Notes: generated by a model from the letters alone, not told the origin. Numbered from the stretch's first letter, positions 15,452-24,289 are shown. The stretch is DNA of 64,000 bases from Cohnella sp. OV330 (GCF_900112065.1 NZ_FOKE01000004.1:372001-436000), one strand, 5' to 3'. Translations and numbers: made by a program.

Positions 15452-17104
15452 TTATTCAAGCGCATAAATGCGCGCTTCGTGCGGACGAAGCGTCAGCACG
15501 CCCGCTTCCTCATCTTCGCTCCGCACCGGGTAATTGCCGAGCAATAGCCGTCTTTTCCGAATTTCGGCGCTCCCCTGCAACGCAAGCTTCGCCGGTTCGT
15601 CTCCGTGGTTGAGCGCGATCAGCCAGCATACGCCGTCCAGCGAGCGCGTATAGACGTACAGATGCTCGTCGTCCGCATACGCCGGCCATTCCTCGAAGTC
15701 GCCGTACACCATCACGTCGTTTTCTTTGCGGAGCTTGATCAGCTTCCGGTAATACGTATAGATGGAATTCGGATCGACGAGGTCGCGCGCCGCATTCAGC
15801 TCGCGGTAATTCGGATTGACTTTGATCCAGGGCGTGCCAGACGTGAAGCCCGCATTCGGCGAGTCGTCCCACTGCATCGGCGTACGCGAGTTGTCCCGGC
15901 TGAGCGGCTGTAGGCGTTTAAGCGTTTCGACCGGATCGTTGCCCTTCCCGACTTCCTCCGCATATCGGTTGCGCATCGCGATATCGTCGTAATCTTCGAT
16001 CGACTCGAAGCGGACGCCCGTCATTCCGATCTCCTCGCCCTGGTAAATGTAAGGAATGCCGGGCAGCGTGTGCAGCATCGTTGCCAGCAGCTTCGCCGAC
16101 TCCACGCGATAAGCGCCGTCGTTGCCGTAGCGCGTCACCTGCCGCGTATGGTCGTGATTGTTCAAAAATTGCGAGTTCGAGCCTTTGCCCCACAAGCCTT
16201 CGTACCAGCGCCGCTGTATGCGCTTAAAGCGGAGCATGTCCCATTCCGGCATCTCGTCGCACACCTCGAAGTGGAACAGCATGTCTAGCTCGCCCCGATC
16301 CTCGCCGACGAACTTCAGCCCTTCCTCCGGCGCGACGAATGCCGCTTCGCCGACCGTCACGATATCGTAGCCTGCGAAAGTCTGTTCATTCATTTCCCGC
16401 AAAAAATCGTGCAGGCCCGGATTGTTCGTCAAATACCGGATGTCCTCGGGGCGCTCCGCGTCCGGATAGCCTTCGGGCTTCGCCAGCAGCGCGATCGCGT
16501 CCAGCCGGAAGCCGTCGATGCCGCGGTCCAGCCAGCGGCGCATCATGCCGTAAACCGCCTGCCGGACGTCCGGATTGCGCCAGTTCAGGTCGGGCTGCTC
16601 TACGGCGAACGAATGAAAATAATATTGCCCGGTCGCAGCATCCCATTGCCAGGCCGAAGGCGCAAAGTACGACCGCCAATTGTTCGGCGGCCCGCCTTCT
16701 TTGGCATCCTTCCATATATACCAGTTCCGCTTCGGGCTGTCCTTGGACGAACGCGATTCGATAAACCACGGATGCCGGTCCGACGTATGGTTGACGACCA
16801 GGTCCATGATCAGCTTCATGCCGCGCTTGTGCGTCTCGGCGAGCAGCCGGTCCCACGTCTCCATCGTACCCGCTTTGGGCATGATCGCTTCGTAATCCGA
16901 TATGTCATAGCCGTTATCGAGATCAGGCGATTCGTATACCGGGTTCAGCCAGATAACGTCGACGCCTAGATCGCGGATATAATCGAGCTTTTGAATAACC
17001 CCTTCAAGGTCGCCGATGCCGTCGCCGTCGGTATCGAAGAAGCTTCTCCAATAAACCTGATAGACGACGGCTTCTTTCCACCACACTCTTTTTTTCGCAG
17101 CCAC
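15452..17104 (-). CDS. GH13 alpha-glucosidase (oligo-1,6-glucosidase type)
   Basis: A 550-residue cytoplasmic GH13 enzyme (MalL/oligo-1,6-glucosidase-like). The catalytic nucleophile is Asp202 in GFRLDAIAL, the acid/base Glu253 in TVGEAAF and the third carboxylate Asp318 in NNHDHTR; DLVVNHTSDRHPWF is also present. No signal peptide. It hydrolyses terminal alpha-glucosidic bonds of imported oligosaccharides. GTG at 17104 follows GGGGGT. It is last in the operon with the binding protein and permeases at 17159-20277, implying that sugar is taken up intact and split inside. The exact linkage preference is not settled. Confidence 0.93.
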   Translation of the reverse strand: MAAKKRVWWKEAVVYQVYWRSFFDTDGDGIGDLEGVIQKLDYIRDLGVDVIWLNPVYESPDLDNGYDISDYEAIMPKAGTMETWDRLLAETHKRGMKLIMDLVVNHTSDRHPWFIESRSSKDSPKRNWYIWKDAKEGGPPNNWRSYFAPSAWQWDAATGQYYFHSFAVEQPDLNWRNPDVRQAVYGMMRRWLDRGIDGFRLDAIALLAKPEGYPDAERPEDIRYLTNNPGLHDFLREMNEQTFAGYDIVTVGEAAFVAPEEGLKFVGEDRGELDMLFHFEVCDEMPEWDMLRFKRIQRRWYEGLWGKGSNSQFLNNHDHTRQVTRYGNDGAYRVESAKLLATMLHTLPGIPYIYQGEEIGMTGVRFESIEDYDDIAMRNRYAEEVGKGNDPVETLKRLQPLSRDNSRTPMQWDDSPNAGFTSGTPWIKVNPNYRELNAARDLVDPNSIYTYYRKLIKLRKENDVMVYGDFEEWPAYADDEHLYVYTRSLDGVCWLIALNHGDEPAKLALQGSAEIRKRRLLLGNYPVRSEDEEAGVLTLRPHEARIYALE

Positions 17105-17158
17105 TGCGCTACCCCCAAGCTGAAGTCTTGTCTCGATGTCAACCGTCCCTTTTTACGC

Positions 17159-17995
17159 TTACTTGACCGCGCCGGCGGCGATGCCCTTGATAATGTACTT
17201 CTGGGCGAACATATAAAATACGACGACCGGAATGATCGTAAGCGTGAGACCGGCCATCGCCAGATTCCACTGGATCGTGAATTCGCCGAAAAAGTAAAAC
17301 GTAGAGAGCGGAATCGTGCGCAGCGCTTTGTCGGACAGCGTGAGCGAGGGCAGCAGGTAGTCGTTCCACATCGCGATGACGTCCAGGATGGCGACCGTGA
17401 TCGTTATGGTTTTAAGCATCGGAAAAACGATCCGCCAGAACACGCCGAATTTGCTGCAGCCGTCCAGCGTGGCCGCTTCCTCGAGCGCCACGGGAACGGA
17501 CTTAATGAAGCCGTGGAACAAGAAGACCGCCATGCTGGCATGAAAGCCGATATTCATATAAATGAGGCCGCCGCGCGTATTGAGCATCGGAATATGCAGC
17601 GTTGTCCGGATCCAGTCCATCACCTGCATCAGCGGCATCATCAGCGTCTGGAACGGGATAAGCATCGTCGAGACGAATACCAAAAAGATGATCCGGCTTA
17701 GCCGGTCGTCTGTACGTACGAGCATCCAGGCCGTCATCGAGGCGAGGACGACGACGAACAGCACGGATACGATCGTGATGTAAAGCGAGTTGCCGAAGGC
17801 GGTCAAGAAATTCATCTTGTCCATCGCCTTCGAATAATATTGGAAGCTATAGGACGAAGGAAGCGCGAGCGCGCTCCTGTACAGCTCGGCCCGGTCCTTG
17901 AACGAATTGACGAGCATCAGATAGATCGGGGACAAGAAGGCCAGCGCCAGCGCGATCAGCAGCGTGCTGACGGTCGTTCGGCTCGCTCTGTTCAT
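17159..17995 (-). CDS. Carbohydrate ABC transporter permease, MalG-type
   Basis: A 278-residue inner permease with six hydrophobic segments and the EAA loop EEAATLDGCSKFGVFWRIVFPM (about residues 180-201), which docks to the ATPase. The C-terminus ends in KYIIKGIAAGAVK, typical of MalG/AraQ-like proteins. Its ATG overlaps the TAA of the MalF-type gene by one base (TAATG), with AGGAGG inside that gene. No ATPase is encoded here, so a shared MsmX-like ATPase elsewhere is inferred. Confidence 0.94.
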   Translation of the reverse strand: MNRASRTTVSTLLIALALAFLSPIYLMLVNSFKDRAELYRSALALPSSYSFQYYSKAMDKMNFLTAFGNSLYITIVSVLFVVVLASMTAWMLVRTDDRLSRIIFLVFVSTMLIPFQTLMMPLMQVMDWIRTTLHIPMLNTRGGLIYMNIGFHASMAVFLFHGFIKSVPVALEEAATLDGCSKFGVFWRIVFPMLKTITITVAILDVIAMWNDYLLPSLTLSDKALRTIPLSTFYFFGEFTIQWNLAMAGLTLTIIPVVVFYMFAQKYIIKGIAAGAVK

Positions 17996-18867
17996 TAGTA
18001 CTGGACCTCCTTCTTCTTCGTGATGACGACCTGCGTCAGCGTGACCGCGGCCACGAGAATGAAGAATACGATCGCTTTGGCCTGACCGAGACCGTAATTG
18101 CCGTAACCGAAAATTTCGTTAAAAATATTCATGGCGAACAGCTCGGTCGAATTGTTCGGTCCGCCCTTGGTGAGCGACAGGTTAACGTCGAAAATTTTGA
18201 ATGCGCCGGATAGCGTCAGGAACAGGCAGATCGTAAACGATGGCATTAGCAGCGGAAACACGATGCGGGTCAAACGCTGCCATAAATTAGCTCCGTCAAC
18301 CCGGGCAGCTTCGCCAAGCTCGTCGGGAATGCCCTGGATGCCGGCAATGTAGATAATCATCGTGTAGCCGGCCATTTGCCAAGTGAATACGATGACCATG
18401 GCATACAAGGCGGTCTGCGGATGGATAAGCCAATTGAAAAACACGGAATCGAGCCCCGTCTTGTCGCCGAGGAACTTGAATACGTCGGTGAAAATGAACT
18501 GCCAAATATAGCCTAGGATCAGGCCGCCGATTAGATTCGGCAGGAAAAACATCGTCCGGGCCGCATTGCTGACGCGAAGCTTCATCGTTACGAGCAGCGA
18601 TATGGCAAGCCCGAGCACGTTGACGAGGACAAGCGCGAGCACGGTGAATTCGATCGTTCGCCATGCGGAGCTAAGAAACCGTTCGTCCTGCAGCAGCGTC
18701 GCATAATTGTCCAGTCCGACGAACACTTTCGGGTTCGCGGGGATGCCGTCCCAGGAGACGAAGGAATAGCCGATGCCGATGATGAACGGCAGGATGACGA
18801 CCGTCGTGAAGACGAGCAGCAGCGGTGCGGTGAATAAAGCAAACCAGCCTTTATTGTTCTTGGACAA
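17995..18867 (-). CDS. Sugar ABC transporter permease, MalF-type
   Basis: A 290-residue permease with six hydrophobic segments and the EAA loop GEAARVDGANLWQRLTRIVFPLL. The TTG at 18867 is preferred because GAGGTGA lies 5 nt upstream; a GTG at 18876 is part of that site. It pairs with the MalG-type permease downstream. About 100 nt separate it from the binding-protein gene, containing two hairpins that may lower its expression relative to the binding protein. Confidence 0.92.
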   Translation of the reverse strand: MSKNNKGWFALFTAPLLLVFTTVVILPFIIGIGYSFVSWDGIPANPKVFVGLDNYATLLQDERFLSSAWRTIEFTVLALVLVNVLGLAISLLVTMKLRVSNAARTMFFLPNLIGGLILGYIWQFIFTDVFKFLGDKTGLDSVFFNWLIHPQTALYAMVIVFTWQMAGYTMIIYIAGIQGIPDELGEAARVDGANLWQRLTRIVFPLLMPSFTICLFLTLSGAFKIFDVNLSLTKGGPNNSTELFAMNIFNEIFGYGNYGLGQAKAIVFFILVAAVTLTQVVITKKKEVQY

Positions 18868-18911
18868 GGGAATCACCTCGATTCGAATGAATGACGTTGA
18901 CCCGGCGACAA

Positions 18912-18969
18912 CGAAAGCCTAACGCCAGTATCGGGTTAGGCTTTCGTCTTAAGCCTTCGGTCAAGGCTT
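18912..18969 (-). other. Two hairpins between binding-protein and permease genes
   Basis: The first beyond the binding-protein stop has arms at 18963-18969 and 18951-18957 (7 bp). The second has perfect 12-bp arms, CGAAAGCCTAAC at 18912-18923 and its complement at 18935-18946. Neither has a U-run on the minus strand, so processing or mRNA protection is likelier than termination. Confidence 0.7.
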
Positions 18970-18972
18970 TTT

Positions 18973-20277
18973 TTATTTCGCTCCGTTCGCCCAAGCTTTA
19001 TCCAGGTTTTGCAGGAACTGCTCGCCCGTCATGTCCTTGGAGAGGAAAAATTGCTGGGCGGCAGGGGCCAGATCGTTGACAATAATCCCTTGCGGGAAGT
19101 AGTTGAGCGCCCACGGGATCGTGTTGCCCGCCTTCGTCGCTTCGAACACCGTCTGAGACAGCGGGTCCAGATCGCCCGCATCGATATTCGTCATGGCCGG
19201 AATGAACTTGAACTCGTTCACGATCGCGTTCTTGCCGGCGTCGCTTGTGAGCATCCAGTTCAGAAACGCTGAGGCTGCTTTCACTTGATCGGCATCGGCT
19301 TTGTTGTTAACGACCCAATTGCTCGCTACGCCGACCGCGATCTTGTCGTTGCCGGCGATCGGCAGCGCCATCATCCCGATGTCGAAGCCCAGGTCGCCGT
19401 AATCCTTCAGCATGCCGTAGCTCCAGTTGCCCTGGTGGACCATCGCCGTCTTGCCGGTCGCGAAGTCGCCCATTTGCGAATCGTACTTCACTTCCATCGG
19501 ATTGACGGCGTTCGCGCGGATCGCTTCCATTACTTTGGCGAATTCCTGGAATTCCTTCGTATCCGCCATCTTCACTTCGCCTTTGTTCAGCTTGTCGATA
19601 AAGCCTGTCGGATCGGCCTGCAGCGCAAACGGCGTGTTAATGATATGTCCGATCAGGAAGTAAGCTTCCTGCGAGAGGCTAAGCCCGTTCTTGCCCTCGG
19701 CCTTGAACTTCTCGAGCGCCTTCGTCAGCGCGTCGACGTCCTTGACGTCCTTCGGATCGATCAGGCTCTTGTTGTAGACCAGACCGAAGCCTTCTACGCC
19801 GTACGGCACGCCGACGATCTTGTCGCCGTCCTTGAGCGCCATGTCCGGCGCAATATTCTTAGCGAATGGCTCGTTGGAAAGGTCCGCGTAATACGACTTC
19901 AGCTTCTCCGCTTCCGCCCCCGTCCCTACGCTGAAAATAGTCGGGCCTTCGCCCGCGGCAAGCTTCGCCTGCAGCTGGGTCATGTAGGCGTCTCCGGCGG
20001 AGCCCCACACTTCCACTTCGTTGCCCGTTTCTTTTTTGTACGTGTCGGCCAGCTTCTCCAGCGGTTCCGCGATCTCGACTTTAGATTGGAACAGCGAGAT
20101 TTTTTTCAGCTTCTCGGGCGCCGCCGAAGCCGTCCCCGTGGCGCTCGCGCTTCCGCTGGCGCCGGCAGTTCCGCTCGCGCCCGCATTGTTATTGTCGTTC
20201 GAGTTGCCGCATGCCGCGAGCATTCCGACGACGGCAGTCGCCGTCAGTAAAACCGAAACATTTTTTACTAATTTCAA
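18973..20277 (-). CDS. Extracellular sugar-binding lipoprotein
   Basis: A 434-residue ABC solute-binding protein (family 1). The lipobox is LAAC with Cys23 as lipidation site; an Asn/Gly/Ser/Ala linker follows to residue 50. The mature domain has AAGEGPTIFSVGTGAEAEKL and typical binding-protein segments (FATGKTAMVHQGNWSYG). Start is TTG at 20277 behind AGGGGG. It is the first gene of the uptake operon, preceded by a sigma-A promoter overlapped by a cre site and several AGTAAAA motifs. Ligand inferred as an alpha-glucoside from the GH13 gene. Confidence 0.93.
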   Translation of the reverse strand: MKLVKNVSVLLTATAVVGMLAACGNSNDNNNAGASGTAGASGSASATGTASAAPEKLKKISLFQSKVEIAEPLEKLADTYKKETGNEVEVWGSAGDAYMTQLQAKLAAGEGPTIFSVGTGAEAEKLKSYYADLSNEPFAKNIAPDMALKDGDKIVGVPYGVEGFGLVYNKSLIDPKDVKDVDALTKALEKFKAEGKNGLSLSQEAYFLIGHIINTPFALQADPTGFIDKLNKGEVKMADTKEFQEFAKVMEAIRANAVNPMEVKYDSQMGDFATGKTAMVHQGNWSYGMLKDYGDLGFDIGMMALPIAGNDKIAVGVASNWVVNNKADADQVKAASAFLNWMLTSDAGKNAIVNEFKFIPAMTNIDAGDLDPLSQTVFEATKAGNTIPWALNYFPQGIIVNDLAPAAQQFFLSKDMTGEQFLQNLDKAWANGAK

Positions 20278-20283
20278 GTAAAA
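20263..20283. promoter_or_regulatory. Candidate LacI-family operator at the binding-protein start
   Basis: TTTTACT (20263-20269) and AGTAAAA (20277-20283) form an inverted repeat with a 7-bp centre. AGTAAAA recurs at 20307, 20401 and 20413, and TTTTACT at 21495-21501 before the lacI-type gene. Shared occurrence at both promoters suggests the local repressor binds it. Confidence 0.5.
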
Positions 20284-20340
20284 CGCCCCCTGCTTTTATT
20301 GGTTTAAGTAAAATAAATCGCCACCGTTGACTATATACCC

Positions 20341-20369
20341 ACTATAATGACTTTTGAAATCGCTGTCAA
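20341..20369 (-). promoter_or_regulatory. Promoter of the alpha-glucoside operon with cre site
   Basis: On the minus strand TTGACA (20369-20364), a 17-nt spacer and TATAGT (20346-20341) form a near-consensus sigma-A promoter. TGAAATCGCTGTCA (20355-20368) matches the CcpA cre consensus TGWAANCGNTNWCA at every position and overlaps the -35 and spacer, so strong glucose repression is predicted. Confidence 0.88.
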
Positions 20370-20447
20370 CGATGAAGGAAGCGTTTTTACGAAGTTTTTA
20401 AGTAAAATTATTAGTAAAATCTCGTAAAACGTCTCAATACAATAAGT

Positions 20448-21419
20448 CTACTTTACTGTTTTTCTCCATCTTATCGATGCGCCCATCTTAAAAGGGCCGG
20501 TTTCGGCAGCCTGTCCGCCAATCAGCTCAAGCAATTTTTTGGCCGCGATATATCCGCTTTCGTATCTGGGTATCGCGACCGTCGTCAGTCCCGCCATTTC
20601 CGCGATCGCCGAATCGTCGAAGCCGGTGACGGACACGTCCGCGGGCACGCGCACGCGGTGCTCCTCGAACGCTTTGATGGCTCCGAGCGCCATGCTGTCG
20701 TTAGCGCAGACGACGACATCGGGCAGATCGTTGCTGAGCAGCATGAGCTTCGCGGCCTGATATCCGCTGTTTTCCCGGTAGTTGCCGTGATAATAGTATT
20801 TTTGATCAAAAGTCATTCGATTATTCGCCAGGGTATCCGCAAAGCCGGCAAACCGCTCCTTGTTGTCCAGCGTATGGCTCATTCCGCCGATGTAGCCGAA
20901 GCGCTTCATGCCGCGGTCGACGAGCGCCTGAACAAGCTCGCACATGACGGGATAATTGTCGACGACGACGCTTTTGGCGTTGGCCTGGCCGCCTTCCATG
21001 ATCCGATCCATGACGACGACCGGCATCTCCTTCGCGACCACTTCCGCCAGAAAGGCGTCGGTCATGCTCCCGTCGAGGCAGATCGCGCCGCCGGCGAAGC
21101 TGGCCCGCATGAAGTCCGCGCTCGACTTGTTCGTGCAGACGACGAGATTGAAGCCGTTCTCCGTCAAGCAATCGCTAATCCCTTCTATAATTTTCATATA
21201 AAAATCCCGGTCGAAGTCGCTGAAAATAAAGAGCACCGTATTGCTTTGCCCCGCCTTGGCCTTCTTCCCCGCGCCGCTCGTATCGTAGCCGTATTCTTCG
21301 CAGATCCGCAAAATGCGCTCACGTGTCTCCCGGCCGACGTTTTTTCGTCCGTTCAATACGTTCGAGACGGTCGATATGGATACGTCCGCGATTTTGGCGA
21401 TGTCCTTTAAGGCAATCAT
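20448..21419 (-). CDS. LacI family transcriptional repressor
   Basis: A 323-residue regulator: N-terminal HTH IALKDIAKIADVSISTVSNVLNGR (residues 2-25) with hinge, then a periplasmic-binding-protein-like sugar sensor (SVTGFDDSAIAEMAG near the C-terminus is typical). The ATG at 21419 follows AAAGGAAG; an upstream TTG adds 7 residues without a ribosome site. It lies directly upstream of the alpha-glucoside operon, in the same orientation but with its own promoter, and is the likely pathway-specific repressor. Confidence 0.93.
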   Translation of the reverse strand: MIALKDIAKIADVSISTVSNVLNGRKNVGRETRERILRICEEYGYDTSGAGKKAKAGQSNTVLFIFSDFDRDFYMKIIEGISDCLTENGFNLVVCTNKSSADFMRASFAGGAICLDGSMTDAFLAEVVAKEMPVVVMDRIMEGGQANAKSVVVDNYPVMCELVQALVDRGMKRFGYIGGMSHTLDNKERFAGFADTLANNRMTFDQKYYYHGNYRENSGYQAAKLMLLSNDLPDVVVCANDSMALGAIKAFEEHRVRVPADVSVTGFDDSAIAEMAGLTTVAIPRYESGYIAAKKLLELIGGQAAETGPFKMGASIRWRKTVK

Positions 21420-21453
21420 CGTCGTTCTTCCTTTCGGCAAGCGTTTTCCTTTT

Positions 21454-21482
21454 ATGATAACGCACCCTGATTTTTTTGTAAA
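21454..21482 (-). promoter_or_regulatory. Promoter of the LacI-type gene
   Basis: Minus-strand TTTACA (21482-21477), 17-nt spacer, TATCAT (21459-21454). TTTTACT/AGTAAAA-type motifs lie just upstream (21483-21503), consistent with autoregulation. Confidence 0.6.
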
Positions 21483-21593
21483 TTTACTTATAAATTTTAC
21501 TAACTAAGTTTCGGTAATTCGAAAGAAAGCGTGTCCGATCCGACAACATCGGGTAAAATAGAGCGTAACGCATGACGCTCGAGGGGGTCGCCT

Positions 21594-22661
21594 TTGGACT
21601 TGAATCGGTTAAACGCGGCGATCGCGCCTTATTCGCTCCGCAGCTGTATAGTCAGCCGGCGGGGCCGCCTCGTATTCGAGCAATACCGACAGCCGGACAT
21701 GGCGCAAGAGCCGGCCAAGATCAATTCATGCACGAAAAGCGTCCTGTCCATCCTGCTCTGCATCGCGTTCGATCGCGGCCTGCTGCCTGCCCCGGCCGGC
21801 GTGCCCATCTCCTTGTTTTTCCCGCAGCTGGCCCGCGATCCGGATCCGCGCAAACGGGAAATGACGCTGCTGCACCTGCTCACGATGACGTCCGGCATTC
21901 GTTGGCAGGAGTTCGGGGGCTTGAACAGCTTTCCGCGCATGACGCGCACGCCCGACTGGGTCGGACATGTCCTGGCGCAGCCGCTCTTCGAAGCGCCCGG
22001 GCATAAAATGACTTACAACTCGGGCGTGTCGCAGCTGCTGTCCGCGATTCTGTCCCAGGCGGCGGGCATGACCGTCGCTGCGTTCGCCGAACGATCGCTG
22101 TTCGGCCCGCTCGGCATCGAGGCCTACGCTTGGGAGACCGATCCGCAGGGCATCCATACGGGCGGCTTCGGACTTCGTTTGCGTCCTGCCGACCTGCTCA
22201 AGCTGGGGCAGCTTCAGCTGCAACGCGGAAGCTGGGGCGGACATCGGTTCTATTCCGCCGAGCTCGCCGATACTGCCGTGCAGCCTGTCGTGCAGGCGAG
22301 TCCGCCCTATGACGGCGCTTATGCCTGGCATTGGTGGTGCGGGACGTATAAGCCGGGCGATCTCCCCGGCAAACGCGCTACAAGCGTCGAGCCCTGGGAC
22401 GTTCCGCCGGATGAGCCCGGCCGAACGGCGACGGACAGCTCCCCGTCTCACGCCGGAGAGGAAGCCGAAGGGTCGTCCGCCGCGTCTTCGAACATGAGGC
22501 CTGGAACGATCTCATACTATTACGCGCGCGGCTTCGGCGGTCAATACATCTACGTCGTTCCCCAAGCGGAGCTTGTAGCGGTGTTGACGCAGGACAGCCG
22601 CAAACGCAAGCAGCCGGATTGGTTCGCGGAGGCGATTGCGCCCGCCCTCTTGCCACGTTGA
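21594..22661 (+). CDS. Beta-lactamase-related serine hydrolase
   Basis: A 355-residue class C beta-lactamase/DD-peptidase-fold hydrolase. The SxxK motif is SCTK at residues 45-48 and the YxN-type motif is YNSGVSQL. No signal peptide or membrane segment is evident, so it is probably cytosolic, as for many esterase-like members. A low-complexity insert (about residues 265-300, ATDSSPSHAGEEAEGSSAA) precedes the final GFGGQYIYVVP strand, where family members often have HTG-like motifs. Start is TTG at 21594 behind GAGGGGG. Physiological substrate unknown. Confidence 0.87.
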   Translation: MDLNRLNAAIAPYSLRSCIVSRRGRLVFEQYRQPDMAQEPAKINSCTKSVLSILLCIAFDRGLLPAPAGVPISLFFPQLARDPDPRKREMTLLHLLTMTSGIRWQEFGGLNSFPRMTRTPDWVGHVLAQPLFEAPGHKMTYNSGVSQLLSAILSQAAGMTVAAFAERSLFGPLGIEAYAWETDPQGIHTGGFGLRLRPADLLKLGQLQLQRGSWGGHRFYSAELADTAVQPVVQASPPYDGAYAWHWWCGTYKPGDLPGKRATSVEPWDVPPDEPGRTATDSSPSHAGEEAEGSSAASSNMRPGTISYYYARGFGGQYIYVVPQAELVAVLTQDSRKRKQPDWFAEAIAPALLPR

Positions 22662-22804
22662 CCGATCGGCTGCGGCCCATGCGTTGCATCGGGACTCGCG
22701 GTTCATTGTCAGAGAACCTTCTGAAGTTGTCATTGCGCGAGCCCGCTAACCTTCGGCGCTATCCTGCAAAAGGGCAACATTCAAGGCAGGTATGAAGGAA
22801 TTTC

Positions 22805-22843
22805 ACGAGCTATCGCGCAAACATGCACGATAGCTCGTCTTTT
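22805..22843 (+). terminator. Hairpin with U-tract downstream of serine hydrolase
   Basis: ACGAGCTATCG (22805-22815) pairs exactly with CGATAGCTCGT (22828-22838), followed by CTTTTT. It is 143 nt beyond the hydrolase stop; nothing coding lies between. Confidence 0.6.
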
Positions 22844-22946
22844 TAAGCGAGAGCCCGGGTGTTTCGGGTAAAAATCCTGTACTTTTGCGCGATAGGCGTA
22901 AGCGACGAAAGGGTGCGGCTCTCCATCGTGTCCTTTTGACCGATAG
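22810..22946. repeat. Degenerate CGATAG-containing intergenic repeats
   Basis: ACTTTTGCGCGATAG (22881-22895) recurs as CCTTTTGACCGATAG (22932-22946), and CTATCGCGCAA (22810-22820) is an inverted copy of its core. The 22662-23074 gap holds these, a terminator and the palindrome at 23007; no gene is seen in it. Confidence 0.5.
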
Positions 22947-23006
22947 CCCCTTGTACGTTTCTTCACTTTTCAATCGATTGATGGACTGCGTTGTGCTGTA
23001 TAGTAA

Positions 23007-23056
23007 AAAAAGCCGGATCGTCCGGCGGCTCGAGCCGCCGGACGATCCGGCTTTTT
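23007..23056. terminator. Perfect 50-bp palindrome, terminator
   Basis: Each 25-bp arm runs from a 5-A (or 5-T) end through GCCGGATCGTCCGGCGGCTC with no mismatch and no loop bases besides the centre. It lies 18 bp beyond the stop of the minus-strand peptidase gene and ends in a run of Us in both directions. Confidence 0.85.
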
Positions 23057-23074
23057 GAATGGATAGCGCTTGAA

Positions 23075-24205
23075 TCAATGACGTTTCGCTTCTTCGACGA
23101 TGGCCAGGACAAGCTCCGTCACCTTAACGATGTCGTCGGCTTTGATCCGTTCCTTCGTCGTGTGGATATCTTCGTAGCCGACGGCCAGATTGACGGTCGG
23201 CACGCCGTTGCCGTTGAACATGTTGGCGTCGCTGCCGCCTCCGGACGAGAACAGGCTCGGCGTCAAACCGACGCTGCGAATCGCCGCGCTCGCGATCTGG
23301 ATGACTTCGTCCGCTTCGGTGTAGCTGTAAGCCGGGTAGATCACTTCGCTCACGAAGTCGAACGTCGCGCCCGTCTCTTCGCAGGCGCTCGCGACGGCCT
23401 GGCGCATGAGCTCCGCCTGCGCATCGAGCTTCTCGTTCGAGCGGCTGCGCACTTCGGCGTAGATCTTGATTTTGTCGACGACGACGTTCACTTCGCCGCC
23501 GCCCTCGAAACGGCCGATGTTGGCGCTCGTCTCTTTGTCGATCCGTCCGAGCTTCATCTTGGAGACGGCCTTGGACGCGACCTGGATGGCGCTGATGCCG
23601 TCCTCGGGATTGACGCCTGCATGCGCCGCCTTGCCGTAAATCGTGATGTATTGGCGGGAGTTCGTGATGGCTGCGGCCGCGATCTCCCCGACCTTGCCGT
23701 TGGAATCGAGCGCATAGCCGAACTTCGCCTTGAGGCGCGAGCCGTCCATCGCGCGGGAGCCGAGCAGGCCGGACTCTTCGCCGACCGTGATGACGAACTG
23801 GACGGCGCCGTGCGAAGCGCCCGTCTCCTTCAGCACGCGCAGCGCCTCGAAGATCGCGGCGAGGCCCGCCTTGTCGTCGGCGCCGAGGATCGTCGTGCCG
23901 TCGCTGCGGATATAGCCGTCGTCGTCGAGCCGCGGCTTGATGCCAAGGCCCGGCGCGACCGTGTCCATATGCGACGTGAACAGCAGCACGGGCGCGGATT
24001 CGGCGCCAGGCGTCGCCGGCAGCCAGGCGAACAGGTTGCCCGAGCCATGGCCGATTTTCTCCGCGACGTCGTCTTCCTCGACCGTAAGGCCAAGCGCCTC
24101 GAACTTCGCGATGAGCGCCTTGCGGATGGCTTGCTCGTGCTTCGTCTCGCTGTCGATCTGCACCAATTCCATGAATTCTTCGATCAGGCGTTCTTTTTGG
24201 ACCAT
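23075..24205 (-). CDS. PepT-like M20 family metallopeptidase
   Basis: A 376-residue zinc peptidase of the M20 clan, peptidase-T-like (similar to B. subtilis YqjE). Metal ligands appear as His in FTSHMDTVAPG, the bridging Asp in LGADDKAGLA, the Glu pair in TVGEESGLLGS and the Asp of YALDSNG. A lid/dimerisation domain lies between about residues 180 and 290. It is cytoplasmic and probably trims di- or tripeptides. Start is ATG behind GAGGATCCGC. Next to it on the other strand is the prli42-like gene, as in Listeria as recalled. Confidence 0.92.
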   Translation of the reverse strand: MVQKERLIEEFMELVQIDSETKHEQAIRKALIAKFEALGLTVEEDDVAEKIGHGSGNLFAWLPATPGAESAPVLLFTSHMDTVAPGLGIKPRLDDDGYIRSDGTTILGADDKAGLAAIFEALRVLKETGASHGAVQFVITVGEESGLLGSRAMDGSRLKAKFGYALDSNGKVGEIAAAAITNSRQYITIYGKAAHAGVNPEDGISAIQVASKAVSKMKLGRIDKETSANIGRFEGGGEVNVVVDKIKIYAEVRSRSNEKLDAQAELMRQAVASACEETGATFDFVSEVIYPAYSYTEADEVIQIASAAIRSVGLTPSLFSSGGGSDANMFNGNGVPTVNLAVGYEDIHTTKERIKADDIVKVTELVLAIVEEAKRH

Positions 24206-24289
24206 GCGGATCCTCCTCGTAAGCGTGCGTCAAATCGGTTAAAATAAGGAATATGCTCATTCATCATATTGCCGTAAAGGATGGTTCCG

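Noticed and set aside
23007..23056. Insertion-sequence terminal repeat or attachment site
   Set aside because: No transposase, second copy or target duplication nearby; position and U-runs fit a terminator.
22803..23078. 91-codon frame in the intergenic gap upstream of the PepT-like gene
   Set aside because: It runs through the 50-bp palindrome and repeat copies; composition is that of non-coding DNA.
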